DNA of 64,000 nucleotides from an uncultured bacterium (GCA_949288725.1 CASELF010000027.1:25487-89486), one strand, 5' to 3'. Shown: positions 9,687 to 19,928, numbered from the stretch's first letter. Notes: generated from the sequence alone by a model not told the origin. A program made the numbers and translations.

Positions 9687-12236
9687 ATGAGAACAACGAA
9701 TTTATTACAATCATACATAAGAAATAATCCCAACACACAGCAATATCAATCAGATAAAGTATCTAAAGATTTTGATGTTCACAGAGAACTGACCAATAGA
9801 ACATTTATAAAACCTTTGCCAAGTAATGGTAAATTACTAAATCCTACAATAATGGATTATCCTGCAGAGATACAAAAAGACATAAATTATGATATAAAAG
9901 CCTTTTATCACGCAATAAAAGGGGAAGCAAACGACCACGAATTAGGACGATTGAATGATGTAGGTATGAAATTTGGAGGTTTGGTACTTGCAGCATACCT
10001 ATTTACAAAAAAACAAACACCAAAAACTAAATTATTTGAATTTATAGGATTTGGAACATTTTTTGCAGCAATGGATTTATGGCCAAAATTATTCATCCAA
10101 CTTCCTGCACAACTGGTTCACGGATTTAATGTAAGACAATATTATGAAGACAACTACGGAAGAAAGAAATTATTCTATCAAGATCACCAATTTATTCCTT
10201 GGGATTTGTACAAGGATGATGAAATCAACAGAATTGGTGACAGATTAGGCATACCAAAGGATATTCCAAACAGAAGAAACGCAATCCAAGAAAAAATGCG
10301 TCAAATAGCATTACAAAATAACACATTATGGATGTTGACATCAGGTTTTGCAACACCTCTAATAAGTGCTTTGCTATGTAATGCTCTTGATAAACCTGTA
10401 AACAAATTGGCAGATCAACATATGGATAAATTTGCAAACAATTTACTTGTAAACTTTACCAAAGAAATTCCGAAATATGATTTCAGCCAAAATACAGAAG
10501 CATTAAACAAAATCTTGACAGAAAACACAGGAAAACCAATAACCAAAGACGTATATAACGCAATATTCAGCAATATGCGAGAAGGCTTGGATAAAGTAGT
10601 AAGTGACGGATTAGAAGAGGATCTGAAAATATTATTACCACAAAATCAAGATTACAAGGTTACAGAATCCAGTGTAAAAACAATCCAAGATACAGTAAGA
10701 CAACTTCTAAAACCAGCAAATCTGCCTAAAGAAATAATTGAGCAAATTCTACCAAACGCAGAAAATTTAACAGAAGAATTTAAAAATCGCGGATTGATAA
10801 ATGGTACATACAAAGAATTTTCAGAACATGTAAAAGCATTACAGAAGATATTGCAAAACAACATAAATGCAGCAGCTTCAGGACTGGATGAAGGAGCAAG
10901 AGAAGTTCTTGAATTCCATACCTCAAGACTTCTACATGCTAATTCAATCCAAAAAGATGCCCCAATTTATAAGGTACTAAAATTTGAACCTGCAAACATA
11001 CTTACACCTGAAATAGCAAAAACATTAAAAACTGTAAGTCAAAGATTAAATACTTTTAAAGCAGAAAATGCAATTTTAGACAGATACTCTTATATAAAAA
11101 CAGCCCAAGCACCTGAAACAGGACTTGCAAACCTTTGGAACAATATGTCTGAAAAGATATTTTCAACAATGAACTTTACAAAGGATGAAATAAAACTTGC
11201 AAGAATAGACAACGAAATCGCAACAGAAATATTACGAAATAAGATGGAAGCAATAGTTGCAGACAAGGCAAGTTATGAGAAATTCATAAGCACAATGGAA
11301 TCATTACTTTCAAACTTATACAGTAAATCATCACCAATGGATATGACACAAGAAGAAAACTTATATAAAACAATAGTAAATTCAACTTGTGACAATGCGA
11401 CACAGACATTATTGAAAAACGGAATGAAGCATACAGCAGAAAGCATTGGGGGAATTATTGACGGTAATAACAACTTAGTATCACCAAACACCTCAGCAAG
11501 ACACTTGATGATGAAATTTGTTGAAGACAGAATAAATGGTGTAAAAAGTTCATTCTACAGATTCTTAAACTTTGCAGACCTATATTACAGAATAGCGCAC
11601 CTGGATGGTCATGACACAGCAATATTAAATAACAGAATACCAAGAGAAATCAAAGAAGAAATGGTTGAATTGGCAAAAACAGTTATGCTGGAAGGTCATA
11701 ATGCAGATTTCTCAGTAAAATTCTGGCAATTAAGAAATCCTGAACCAAACAGAAATGACTATTCACAAATCGAAACTGAAGGCGGAAAAGTAATAAACAA
11801 ATACTTTGGAGTTGGAGAAAAAGAATGCGTTGAATTTGGTGCAGACAGACATTATTACGAAAGCGTAATGAGATTAATGTATGGAGAAGACTTGCACCCT
11901 GACACATTAGCAAAAATAAACAACTCAGGTTTCTTTGAAGACTTTAAAAAATTCAGAAAAGATGTAATGGAACTTATTGGTGGAGAAAGTTACTTCGCAA
12001 AACCTAACCATATAATAAGCGGAGCAACAAGAAAAGCATCTTCAGAAGAAAAATTCATCTTAACAGGATGTACACCGGCAGATATAGCATACAAAGCATT
12101 CCACAACAAATTTAACAGTGGAAAATGGTTCAGTGTATTTGGAAAATTAGGAGCAGGACTAATTGGAGTAACATTACTGGCACAATTGCTTATCGGAAGG
12201 AACAAAAATCCTTGGAAGCAGAAGGAGGATAAATAA
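9687..12236 (+). CDS. Unrecognised large protein with terminal membrane segments
   Basis: 849 residues with no recognised domain. The N-terminal 60 residues are polar and rich in Asn, Gln and Ser. Hydrophobic stretches follow at about 93-108 (FGGLVLAAYLF), 115-130 (FEFIGFGTFFAAMDLW) and 210-228 (TLWMLTSGFATPLISALL). One more lies near the C-terminus (GKLGAGLIGVTLLAQLLIG), followed by a basic tail. Between them are about 580 mostly helical-looking soluble residues. The ATG immediately follows the previous stop and the stop overlaps the next ATG, so translation of the three genes is probably coupled. Architecture, not clear sequence, resembles the proteins at 29459 and 31249. Confidence 0.87.
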   Translation: MRTTNLLQSYIRNNPNTQQYQSDKVSKDFDVHRELTNRTFIKPLPSNGKLLNPTIMDYPAEIQKDINYDIKAFYHAIKGEANDHELGRLNDVGMKFGGLVLAAYLFTKKQTPKTKLFEFIGFGTFFAAMDLWPKLFIQLPAQLVHGFNVRQYYEDNYGRKKLFYQDHQFIPWDLYKDDEINRIGDRLGIPKDIPNRRNAIQEKMRQIALQNNTLWMLTSGFATPLISALLCNALDKPVNKLADQHMDKFANNLLVNFTKEIPKYDFSQNTEALNKILTENTGKPITKDVYNAIFSNMREGLDKVVSDGLEEDLKILLPQNQDYKVTESSVKTIQDTVRQLLKPANLPKEIIEQILPNAENLTEEFKNRGLINGTYKEFSEHVKALQKILQNNINAAASGLDEGAREVLEFHTSRLLHANSIQKDAPIYKVLKFEPANILTPEIAKTLKTVSQRLNTFKAENAILDRYSYIKTAQAPETGLANLWNNMSEKIFSTMNFTKDEIKLARIDNEIATEILRNKMEAIVADKASYEKFISTMESLLSNLYSKSSPMDMTQEENLYKTIVNSTCDNATQTLLKNGMKHTAESIGGIIDGNNNLVSPNTSARHLMMKFVEDRINGVKSSFYRFLNFADLYYRIAHLDGHDTAILNNRIPREIKEEMVELAKTVMLEGHNADFSVKFWQLRNPEPNRNDYSQIETEGGKVINKYFGVGEKECVEFGADRHYYESVMRLMYGEDLHPDTLAKINNSGFFEDFKKFRKDVMELIGGESYFAKPNHIISGATRKASSEEKFILTGCTPADIAYKAFHNKFNSGKWFSVFGKLGAGLIGVTLLAQLLIGRNKNPWKQKEDK

Positions 12237-14068
12237 TGATTACTCTAAATTTAACTCCAGAAACTAAAAATAGCCAATATACTAAATATGGAAAAGGAAA
12301 CAACATGAATTCTTTGTATAACAAAATTACATTTGGAGCCAACTTTTTAGATAAATATAAAAATACTGCAATAACAAACAATACAACAAATCCAATACAA
12401 GAGACAAAAGCAGAACAAACTACCCCACAAAAGTTATCCGGCAGTAATTTATTAAGCCAATACTTAGAAGGTGTTGCAATTGCTAACAAACCGGCAGTAA
12501 AACCAGTAACAGAAATCACTACAGAATCAGTAAAACCATATAAAAATGATTTGAGAACACTATTCCAAACAAACAGAGTTAAACTGTTAGCAATAGTACC
12601 AAGAACATTTAATGCACAAGACAAAAACGGAAACGAATATATTGACGGTAATGAAATTTGCGGAACATTTCTCAACGCAATAAATCGTCTTGATGAAGTA
12701 AAAGCAGAAGGTTTCAACACCTTACACGTTCTGCCTATAAACCCACCCGGCAAAGAAAATGCAATGGGAACAGCAGGTTCTGTATATTCACCGGAGGATT
12801 TATTAAAAATAGATCCGATGTTAATCGATAAAAATGATCCACGTTCAGATAAAGAACAATTTAAAGCCTTTGTTGATGCTTGTCACAACAGAGGAATAAG
12901 AGTAATGGTAGATTTGCCAAGTTGTGCATCATTTACGCTATATGAAAACAAACCTGAGTTGATGGCACACGAAAGAAACGGCTTAGCAAAAACACCACAA
13001 GGCTGGTACGATATCAGAATGTTTGAACCTTGGGAAGATGAAGGCAAAAGAACATTAAACCCTGAACTTCTTGAATATCACAGAAAATTTGTTGATATGA
13101 TGATAGATGCAGGAGTTGATGGTATCAGAGCAGATGTAGCCAGAGCAAAACCTGTTGAATTTTGGGACATTATAATTCCATATTCAAGAAAACGAAATCC
13201 TGAATTTGCCTGGTTAGCAGAAACATATACTTATGAAGACGCTTCCCCTCAAGCAAATATGCCATACGACAGACCGGAAGATTCCTTAAGAGCAGGATTT
13301 GACGCATATTACGGACAATATCACATATTCCACGAATGGAATACTGCAAAAGAATTGCACAATTATGTTATTGATAATCTTAATATGTCATACAGACTTG
13401 AAAAGGGTAAATCATTAATCGGCTCATTTGCAACCCACGATGATATTTCACCAATGTACCACGGTGGAACGGTATATTGCAATTTAACATCAGGATTGCA
13501 AGCGACATTACCAATGCTAAACCCTTACGCAGTTGATGGTTTCCAATCAGGAGATTACTATAACTATAAATATGGAAACACCTATTCTGAAAAAACACAA
13601 ACAGATTCCAACGAGATGAAAACACACCCAGGAAGATTAGACATATTCAACCTGTCACGCAAACCGGGTGGAGATAATCCTGAAATTGGACAATTCTTTG
13701 CAGATGCAATGAAATTTAGAGATAAATATCAAGATTTAATAACAACAGGATCTTATATTGTACTAAACAAAGACGGCGATAAAAAAGATCAAATTATTGC
13801 ATTTGCAAGACACAAAAGAGGTAAAACACTTTTAGTTATAGCAAACCGTAACGTTAATAGAAGAACAACAGGAAAAGTTATTGTTCCAACCCTAAAAGAA
13901 CACCAAAAACTTGAAAACTTGCTTCCATCATACGGAGAAGAAAGTAAATTCCAAGTATCACAAGGAAAAGTTACGGTAGACTTAGGCCCGGGCAGAATTC
14001 ACGTATTTGAAATAGATACTCCATATATTGAATCCTACACAAACCAAGTATATAAACAAAATATTTAA
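12236..14068 (+). CDS. GH13-like (alpha-amylase superfamily) protein, no signal peptide
   Basis: 610 residues. The first 110 are low-complexity and include KITFGANF, similar to the Phe-x-Gly signature elsewhere. A (beta/alpha)8 amylase-type domain follows. GH13 regions are visible: the nucleophile Asp300 in GVDGIRADVARAK, the acid/base Glu329 in WLAETYT, and His401-Asp402 in SFATHDD. Region I (VMVDLPSCAS, Asp226) lacks the usual Asn-His. A Ca-loop-like DKNGNEYIDG precedes the first barrel strand. With no export signal it should be cytosolic, unlike its paralogue at 54164. Activity is probably on alpha-glucans, but transferase or non-catalytic roles are possible. Its stop shares TTAA with the convergent mlaE-like gene. 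Confidence 0.9.
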   Translation: MITLNLTPETKNSQYTKYGKGNNMNSLYNKITFGANFLDKYKNTAITNNTTNPIQETKAEQTTPQKLSGSNLLSQYLEGVAIANKPAVKPVTEITTESVKPYKNDLRTLFQTNRVKLLAIVPRTFNAQDKNGNEYIDGNEICGTFLNAINRLDEVKAEGFNTLHVLPINPPGKENAMGTAGSVYSPEDLLKIDPMLIDKNDPRSDKEQFKAFVDACHNRGIRVMVDLPSCASFTLYENKPELMAHERNGLAKTPQGWYDIRMFEPWEDEGKRTLNPELLEYHRKFVDMMIDAGVDGIRADVARAKPVEFWDIIIPYSRKRNPEFAWLAETYTYEDASPQANMPYDRPEDSLRAGFDAYYGQYHIFHEWNTAKELHNYVIDNLNMSYRLEKGKSLIGSFATHDDISPMYHGGTVYCNLTSGLQATLPMLNPYAVDGFQSGDYYNYKYGNTYSEKTQTDSNEMKTHPGRLDIFNLSRKPGGDNPEIGQFFADAMKFRDKYQDLITTGSYIVLNKDGDKKDQIIAFARHKRGKTLLVIANRNVNRRTTGKVIVPTLKEHQKLENLLPSYGEESKFQVSQGKVTVDLGPGRIHVFEIDTPYIESYTNQVYKQNI

Positions 14069-14799
14069 GTAATATAAAAAACTAAATTAACTAAAAAATC
14101 TGCAACAAGCATATATATAGTTGAAAGGATGGCAGCCTGAGTAGTTGAATAACCGACTTCTTTGGCTCCACCTTTTGTTTCATATCCCTTAGATGCGCAG
14201 ACAAGAGCAATCAAAGCACCAAAGATACAAGCCTTTAACAAACTTATATAAATATCTTTAGTCGCCATCCAAGCCCAAGCAGATGCCATATATCTTGCGG
14301 GGTTAAGATTAATAGTACCCCAAGCAATAACCATACCACCAACAATGCCAATAAATTCAGCGATAAGAACCACCATAGGAACTGTTATTGCAGAAGCAAT
14401 AATTCTTGGAGTGAAATAATAACCGACAGGACTAATTTTTAACGTTTTAATCGCATCAACTTGAGAAGTAACTTGCATATTAGCAATCTCAGCAGAAATA
14501 GCAGTCCCTGCTCTTGCGCCAATTGCAAGTGCAACAAACCCAGGAGCAATTTCTCTAATCATAACAACAGCGATTGTTCCACCAATATAAGCTTCAGCAC
14601 CTGTCATCAAAAATTCCTTTGAAACCTGAATTGCAATAACTGCTGCTGAAATAAAAACAATAATAAGCGATATAGGCAATGAATCATAACTTATAGCCGC
14701 TGCTTGAGAAACAACATTTTTGAATTTAACATTTCCGCCCAAAATATACTTCAAGCATTCAAACAAATTTTGTACGCATAATCCTAAAAATTTAATCAA
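14065..14799 (-). CDS. mlaE: MlaE-family lipid ABC transporter permease
   Basis: Inner-membrane permease of the Mla/TGD1 family, which moves phospholipids between inner and outer membrane with an MCE protein and an MlaF-type ATPase. It has 244 residues with five or six hydrophobic helices. Family features are IREIAPGFVALAIGARAGTA, MQVTSQVDAIKTLKISPVGY and a C-terminal VGYSTTQAAILSTIYMLV. The partners are not in the window, so the transporter is split in this genome. Its TAA overlaps the TAA of the opposing gene. Confidence 0.9.
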   Translation of the reverse strand: MIKFLGLCVQNLFECLKYILGGNVKFKNVVSQAAAISYDSLPISLIIVFISAAVIAIQVSKEFLMTGAEAYIGGTIAVVMIREIAPGFVALAIGARAGTAISAEIANMQVTSQVDAIKTLKISPVGYYFTPRIIASAITVPMVVLIAEFIGIVGGMVIAWGTINLNPARYMASAWAWMATKDIYISLLKACIFGALIALVCASKGYETKGGAKEVGYSTTQAAILSTIYMLVADFLVNLVFYIT

Positions 14800-14910
14800 A
14801 ACTAGCCCCTTTTGCCTAACTGTAGATAATATAACACAAAAATTCAGAAAACAAAAATATTGACTTATAAAACAAAATCATTAAATAAAAACTGAGAGGA
14901 GCGAATAATA

Positions 14911-15414
14911 ATGTCAGTGAATAGTATTTCATCAACAAACAATTATAGCATAACCCAATCAACACAAAATAAACTTAGCGAAGAAACGAAAAGAAAATTA
15001 CAAGCCTTGGGGATTGACCCATCAACCGTAACTTCAGAATCTCAAGCCCAAGCCCTAATTGCATCTGCACAACAACGAATACAAGAAACGCAAAATGAAA
15101 GTTCTTCCAAAGGAACTTGTACATCAAGCGAAAGTGAACTAATTTCAAGGGCAAAAGATTTGGCATCGAAATTAAATATTTCAACCTCAAGCAATGACTC
15201 TTTAGAAAATCTGATTGATAAACTCACTTCAAAACTTAATATACTACAAATAGACAATAATAATACTAGCAATAAGGATGAATTAAACCAATATAAAAAC
15301 GAACTGAGTTCCATACAAAATGAATATTCCAGCATAAGTGAAAACCAAAACACATTACTCAATGCAATGAATATGACAGCAAATATTAATAAAATGATGC
15401 TTGGAATAAAATAA
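14911..15414 (+). CDS. Unrecognised Ser/Asn-rich coiled-coil protein
   Basis: 167 residues with no known domain and no signal peptide. The N-terminal 20 residues are rich in Ser, Asn and Thr. Then comes LSEETKRKLQALGIDPSTVT followed by SESQAQALIASAQQRIQETQ, a helical segment with a recognisable 'LGIDPSxVxSExQAQxLI' pattern. The second half (residues about 65-155) is predicted coiled coil with heptad Leu/Ile. It has a GAGAGGAG ribosome site and its own terminator at 15448, so it is probably a single-gene transcript. Function unknown. Confidence 0.8.
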   Translation: MSVNSISSTNNYSITQSTQNKLSEETKRKLQALGIDPSTVTSESQAQALIASAQQRIQETQNESSSKGTCTSSESELISRAKDLASKLNISTSSNDSLENLIDKLTSKLNILQIDNNNTSNKDELNQYKNELSSIQNEYSSISENQNTLLNAMNMTANINKMMLGIK

Positions 15415-15447
15415 ATAAACTAACAATTATTGTTCATAAACTATAAG

Positions 15448-15478
15448 TAACCTCACAACTAAAGTGAGGTTTTTGTTT
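15448..15478 (+). terminator. Rho-independent terminator
   Basis: AACCTCAC and GTGAGGTT pair around a seven-base loop and are followed by TTTTGTTT. It ends the transcript of the coiled-coil protein gene. Confidence 0.8.
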
Positions 15479-15530
15479 AGAAATTTGACTTAAAATATAA
15501 AAATTTATAAAATAAACAAAAGGAGAGTTT

Positions 15531-16472
15531 ATGAACAAAATATATGATTTAATGGCATTAACGCTATTAGTTTTAGCAATAATATGTATTATATACAACC
15601 AAAATTTTACACAACCTAAAGAACAACAACCCTCCAATGTCAATCAAGAAACATTACAAAAACTCTCTCAACAACAAGACCCCCTAAAATATTACCCACC
15701 TATAGAAACAGAAAATACTGCACTAAAAATAAAAGTAAATTATCCGGATTCACTCAGTTGGAAAACAAAAAAAGAGATATACGAAATCCGAAAAAAATAT
15801 ATAGAAAGGTCAATATTTAATAACCCCAATTATGAACCCTCAGAAGAAGTTTTTGGACAAATCCAAGACAGAAAACCTTGGATTGCAAATTATATATGCG
15901 AAAAAACAAACGGAGAATCTCCTGTAGAAGGGCCGTCAGAAGAAGCAAGATTTATTAATAATCCGACAATACTTTTGGGTTTAGAATATCCGTTTATATT
16001 TCACGATGTAACGGATTTTACTTTTTGCGATACAAATTTATCAACAATAATACCAACCTCAGTAACATATAATGGTCCTGAAAAAGAAATTACCGTAGAA
16101 TATCAACATCTGCCGTTTTCAACAAAAGGGAATAACACCTTTTACCAATTTAACGGTATAAACGCAAGAGACTTAGGTTATAAATACATTTATTTGGACA
16201 AAGAAAAGACAACATACGATATAGAATTTAAAAATGAGACAAATATTTCAAATGAAGTATTTGAATTGAATAACTTTATCCATCTTGGGTACTCCTGCAA
16301 AGTTGAAGGAGGCTGTAACAATGGCTCCCCACGTCAAGAATTTGTAGAATTTAAAAACAATACCCCAAACAAAGAAAAAGGGAAAATTATATACCTAAAA
16401 TTATGGAAAGAAAAACCTCAAAATCCAAAACAAAAAGCAGATATAACAGAAATAATAAGATTTAAACAATAG
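15531..16472 (+). CDS. Unrecognised membrane-anchored or exported protein
   Basis: 313 residues. One N-terminal hydrophobic helix (residues about 6-22, LMALTLLVLAIICIIY) is followed by a Gln/Pro-rich linker, so the rest is probably outside the inner membrane. The remaining sequence is acidic and beta-rich. It contains four Cys, including the close pair in GYSCKVEGGCNNG, which could form a disulfide. There is no recognised domain. The ribosome site AAGGAGAG is strong. No enzyme motif is visible and the neighbours give no hint. Confidence 0.8.
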   Translation: MNKIYDLMALTLLVLAIICIIYNQNFTQPKEQQPSNVNQETLQKLSQQQDPLKYYPPIETENTALKIKVNYPDSLSWKTKKEIYEIRKKYIERSIFNNPNYEPSEEVFGQIQDRKPWIANYICEKTNGESPVEGPSEEARFINNPTILLGLEYPFIFHDVTDFTFCDTNLSTIIPTSVTYNGPEKEITVEYQHLPFSTKGNNTFYQFNGINARDLGYKYIYLDKEKTTYDIEFKNETNISNEVFELNNFIHLGYSCKVEGGCNNGSPRQEFVEFKNNTPNKEKGKIIYLKLWKEKPQNPKQKADITEIIRFKQ

Positions 16473-16550
16473 AATTGCTGGACTGGTGAAAAATATTGTG
16501 CTAAAATTTGAATGTTAAAAACGAACAAAGTTGAAACACCAAATAAATAA

Positions 16551-16623
<73 letters not shown>

Positions 16624-16833
16624 TTCTCTATTGAAACTAATTTTCATAATATATTTTAATGATATATTGATAATCTATTATTAAGTGTTATTATAAATCT
16701 CGGAATTAAGTTTTTTAAGAAAAAGAAAAAGATAAAAATAATATAATACAAGGTCTTAAAATTATACTTGTAAAAATTAAGTAAATACATCCAAAACAAC
16801 TATTCTATTAAATGGAGAATATACACAAATAAT

Positions 16834-18675
16834 ATGAATGAAGTTATAAATGTATGTTTAGCATGTGATGACAACTATTCCAAGTATGCCGGAGTAGTAA
16901 TTGCTTCAATACTTGCAAATGCAAATACAGATGACAGATTAAATTTCTACATTCTTGACGGAGGAATCGCTCAAGAAAATAAACAAAAAATCCAAGAACT
17001 AAAATCAATTAAAGATTGTGAAATAAACTTTATCGATATAGATGAAAATCTTTTTGAGGATTACAAAAAAGTTCCGACACTAGAACATATTAGTTTTGCA
17101 ACTTTTTATAGGCTAAAACTTACATCTTTATTACCTAATGTTGACAAAATTATATATTTAGACTGCGATATGGCTGTAATGACAAGCCTTAAAGAATTAT
17201 TTGAACTTGATTTTGGAAACAATTATGCTTATGGTGTTCGAGATATAGGAAAAAAATTACTAAAGAAAAATCCCAATTATGTTAATGCTGGAATGTTATT
17301 TTTCAATCTAAAATTAATGAGAGAAGATAATATTGAACAAAAATTTTTGGACTATATAAAATCCGGACAACGCTTAAGGTATGCAGACCAAGATATAATA
17401 AATGGGGCGATGTTAGGAAAAATAAAAATAGCAGATGAAGAGTGGAATGTTCAATCAAGTAATTTTACAAATCGTTCAAGTTACACAAACAAACCTAGAA
17501 TAATTCACTTTATTGCTAAAAGAAAACCATGGATGTGGGCATCGTTCAGTTATCACAGAAATATATTTTTCAAATATTTACAAATTACTCCTTGGAAATT
17601 ATCCGACAAAGATTTAAAACATTGGACAAAAGACAATCAAATAGCATCACTAATTGCGTACCTAAAATATCGACCTCTATTTTTATTAAGACCAAGATTT
17701 TATTATGCCGTATATAGAACATACATTAAAGATCAAATTTTTAAATTATGTTCAATAAAAGAATATAACGAGACTCATAATATCCTAAGAATCCTCGGAA
17801 TAAAAATAAAATTTCCCAAAATTGAATATATAAAAAAACAAAAAGAAAATCCATTCCACTATTACCAGCAAAACAATATTGATATAACTACATTACCCCA
17901 AGCAACAGGTCAAATAAGAGATATACAACTTGCAGATTTAGCATTACTAAAAGAATTAGATTATGTCTGCAAACAAAACAATCTTCAATATTGGTTAGAT
18001 GGAGGAACCCAACTTGGAGCAATACGTCATAAAGGTTTTATTCCGTGGGATGATGATATTGATGTAGGAATGATAAGAGAAGATTACGAAAAAATAATTG
18101 AAGCATTCCAAAAATCTTCTAGAAACCCCGATATATTTGCAGATTATTATAAAGACAAAACAGAACCTGCACAAATGATTATAAAAATTCAGCATAAAAA
18201 ATGTAAACATCTATTTGTAGACATTTTTCCTTTTGACATATATGGAAAAGCGATTTCAACAGAAGAACAATTGGAAAAATCAAATTATATTAAATCTCAA
18301 ATTCAAAATATAAGAAAACGTACTTATATAAATCAACAAGATATAAAAAGAAAAAATGCTGAATTTATGAAAAGCAAAATTCTAACAGGGATAAAAACCC
18401 AAAACAAGACAGAAACTGATATCGTATGGGGAATAGATTTTCACCATAGATGGAGTAACTGGTTTACTAATTACAATGTAATCTATCCACTAAAACCTAT
18501 TGAATTTGAAGGGCAACAATTCCCTTGCATAAATAATCCCAATGAATATTTAACCAGATTATACGGAAACTATATGTCATATCCTAAAAAAATAGGATAC
18601 GGGCATAGCGCATATGTTAATTTGACTGAACAAGACAAAAAAGTTATTGATGAATTAAAAAATTCATTGATTTAA
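16834..18675 (+). CDS. Bifunctional GT8 glycosyltransferase - LicD family protein
   Basis: 613 residues with two catalytic modules. Residues about 1-260 are a family-8 retaining glycosyltransferase. It begins VCLACDDNYSKYAGVVIASI, has the DxD metal site in IIYLDCDMAV (about residue 110), and PNYVNAGMLFFNLKLMRED and RYADQDIINGAM near the donor site. Residues about 360-610 are a LicD/FKTN-like nucleotidyltransferase-fold domain with GGTQLGAIRHKGFIPWDDDI (about 390-409). LicD proteins attach phosphocholine or other phospho-groups to surface glycans. The fusion suggests one polypeptide adds a sugar and then decorates it. The only ribosome site is a poorly spaced GGAG. Confidence 0.9.
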   Translation: MNEVINVCLACDDNYSKYAGVVIASILANANTDDRLNFYILDGGIAQENKQKIQELKSIKDCEINFIDIDENLFEDYKKVPTLEHISFATFYRLKLTSLLPNVDKIIYLDCDMAVMTSLKELFELDFGNNYAYGVRDIGKKLLKKNPNYVNAGMLFFNLKLMREDNIEQKFLDYIKSGQRLRYADQDIINGAMLGKIKIADEEWNVQSSNFTNRSSYTNKPRIIHFIAKRKPWMWASFSYHRNIFFKYLQITPWKLSDKDLKHWTKDNQIASLIAYLKYRPLFLLRPRFYYAVYRTYIKDQIFKLCSIKEYNETHNILRILGIKIKFPKIEYIKKQKENPFHYYQQNNIDITTLPQATGQIRDIQLADLALLKELDYVCKQNNLQYWLDGGTQLGAIRHKGFIPWDDDIDVGMIREDYEKIIEAFQKSSRNPDIFADYYKDKTEPAQMIIKIQHKKCKHLFVDIFPFDIYGKAISTEEQLEKSNYIKSQIQNIRKRTYINQQDIKRKNAEFMKSKILTGIKTQNKTETDIVWGIDFHHRWSNWFTNYNVIYPLKPIEFEGQQFPCINNPNEYLTRLYGNYMSYPKKIGYGHSAYVNLTEQDKKVIDELKNSLI

Positions 18676-18764
18676 TAAAAATAATAAATCTTACCTCTAA
18701 ACAAACATATTTAATAATTAAAACAAAATGAATTGTAAACGAAAATGGAAAGGAAACAAAAACA

Positions 18765-19802
18765 ATGACCCCATACAATTACGGAGTAATGATAACTTCC
18801 TCAATTAATATTGGAGATGAAATACAAAATACAGCAGCATTAAGATTTTTACCTCAAATAGACGAATATATAAATAGAGAAACAATAAAACATTTTACAC
18901 CTAAAGATAAAGAACACTTAACAAAAGTTATATTAAATGCCTGGTGGATGTGGGAACCCCAAAACTTTCCACCCTCAAAATATATAAAACCATTATTAAT
19001 TTCAATGCATATAAAAAAAGAAATACGAAACAAATTTTTAACAAAAGAGGTAAAAGAATATTTAATAAAAAATGGTCCTGTAGGTTGCAGAGACTTAAGC
19101 ACATATAGATATTTAGAAGAAAACAATATTCCTGCATATTTTTCAGGATGTTTAACTTTAACCCTACAAAGAAATTATAATATAAAACGCCAAGATTATA
19201 TTCTTTGTATTGATGTTCCTAAAGAAATAGAAGAAAATATAAAACAAAGAACAAACAGAAAAGTTGTTAACATATCACCGTTATTATCACCATACTTTCT
19301 TCCGCAACAAAGATTAGAAGTCGCAAAACTATATTTAAGGTTAATTCATAATGCACATTGCGTAGTTTCAACAAGACTACATGCGATATTACCTTCGCTT
19401 GGACTTGAAACGCCGGTATTAAGAATTGTTCCGACAGGATACGAGATGGACATAAAAGGGCGAATTGAAGGTATGGAAGATTTTGTACAAAGTATAAAGG
19501 AAGAAGACTTTATAAATACACCGGATGTATATGATTTTGAAAACCCACCACAAAACAGTACAAATCACTTAGAATATAGAAAAAATTTAATAAACAAATG
19601 TAAGGAATTTACAGGTTTTGATAATGAAAAACCAACAATAGAAGATGATTGTGATCCGTTATTAGAGATGTTTCAATTAATACAATACTCACCAATTCAA
19701 AACAAAAGAGTGCTATATTTTGCACATAACACGGATTTAATAAGAGCATTATTTAAAAAACTTGTATTAAAAGTTAATCGCCATAATTTTCTAGAAAAAT
19801 AG
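18765..19802 (+). CDS. Polysaccharide pyruvyl transferase family protein
   Basis: 345 residues related to enzymes that add pyruvate ketals to cell-surface sugars. The N-terminus has SSINIGDEIQNTAALRFLP (the INxGDE-type opening of the family). GPVGCRDLSTYRYLEENNIP, AYFSGCLTLTL and VVSTRLHAILPSLGLETPVL match the characteristic central and C-terminal motifs. A GGAAAGGA ribosome site precedes the ATG. It follows the GT8-LicD gene on the same strand, which supports a shared role in decorating a surface glycan. Confidence 0.85.
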   Translation: MTPYNYGVMITSSINIGDEIQNTAALRFLPQIDEYINRETIKHFTPKDKEHLTKVILNAWWMWEPQNFPPSKYIKPLLISMHIKKEIRNKFLTKEVKEYLIKNGPVGCRDLSTYRYLEENNIPAYFSGCLTLTLQRNYNIKRQDYILCIDVPKEIEENIKQRTNRKVVNISPLLSPYFLPQQRLEVAKLYLRLIHNAHCVVSTRLHAILPSLGLETPVLRIVPTGYEMDIKGRIEGMEDFVQSIKEEDFINTPDVYDFENPPQNSTNHLEYRKNLINKCKEFTGFDNEKPTIEDDCDPLLEMFQLIQYSPIQNKRVLYFAHNTDLIRALFKKLVLKVNRHNFLEK

Positions 19803-19868
19803 AATTATCCTCCGAACCATGCTCAAATGTTAATTTTTTGTTTATTTTTTCAAGAAAGATAAAAAAAG

Positions 19869-19877
19869 GTGTTATAA
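19869..19877 (+). promoter_or_regulatory. Candidate extended -10 element of dnaK
   Basis: TGT followed by TATAAC matches an extended -10, 52 bases before the dnaK ATG. No CIRCE inverted repeat (TTAGCACTC-N9-GAGTGCTAA) is present, so HrcA control at this site is not supported. Confidence 0.4.
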
Positions 19878-19928
19878 CAAGAATATAGAAAAAAAGACAG
19901 AAATATTTAAGAAAAGGAGATAATTATT

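Noticed and set aside
12190..12753. Minus-strand open frame of 187 codons opposite the start of the GH13-like gene
   Set aside because: The sense strand has clear GH13 sequence and coupled start; the antisense product looks like random hydrophobic sequence.
16624..16833. Integration site or small RNA after tRNA-Thr
   Set aside because: The stretch is plain AT-rich sequence; no repeat of the tRNA 3' end or integrase is present in the window.
19803..19928. CIRCE/HrcA operator before dnaK
   Set aside because: Looked for TTAGCACTC and GAGTGCTAA arms; neither is present.
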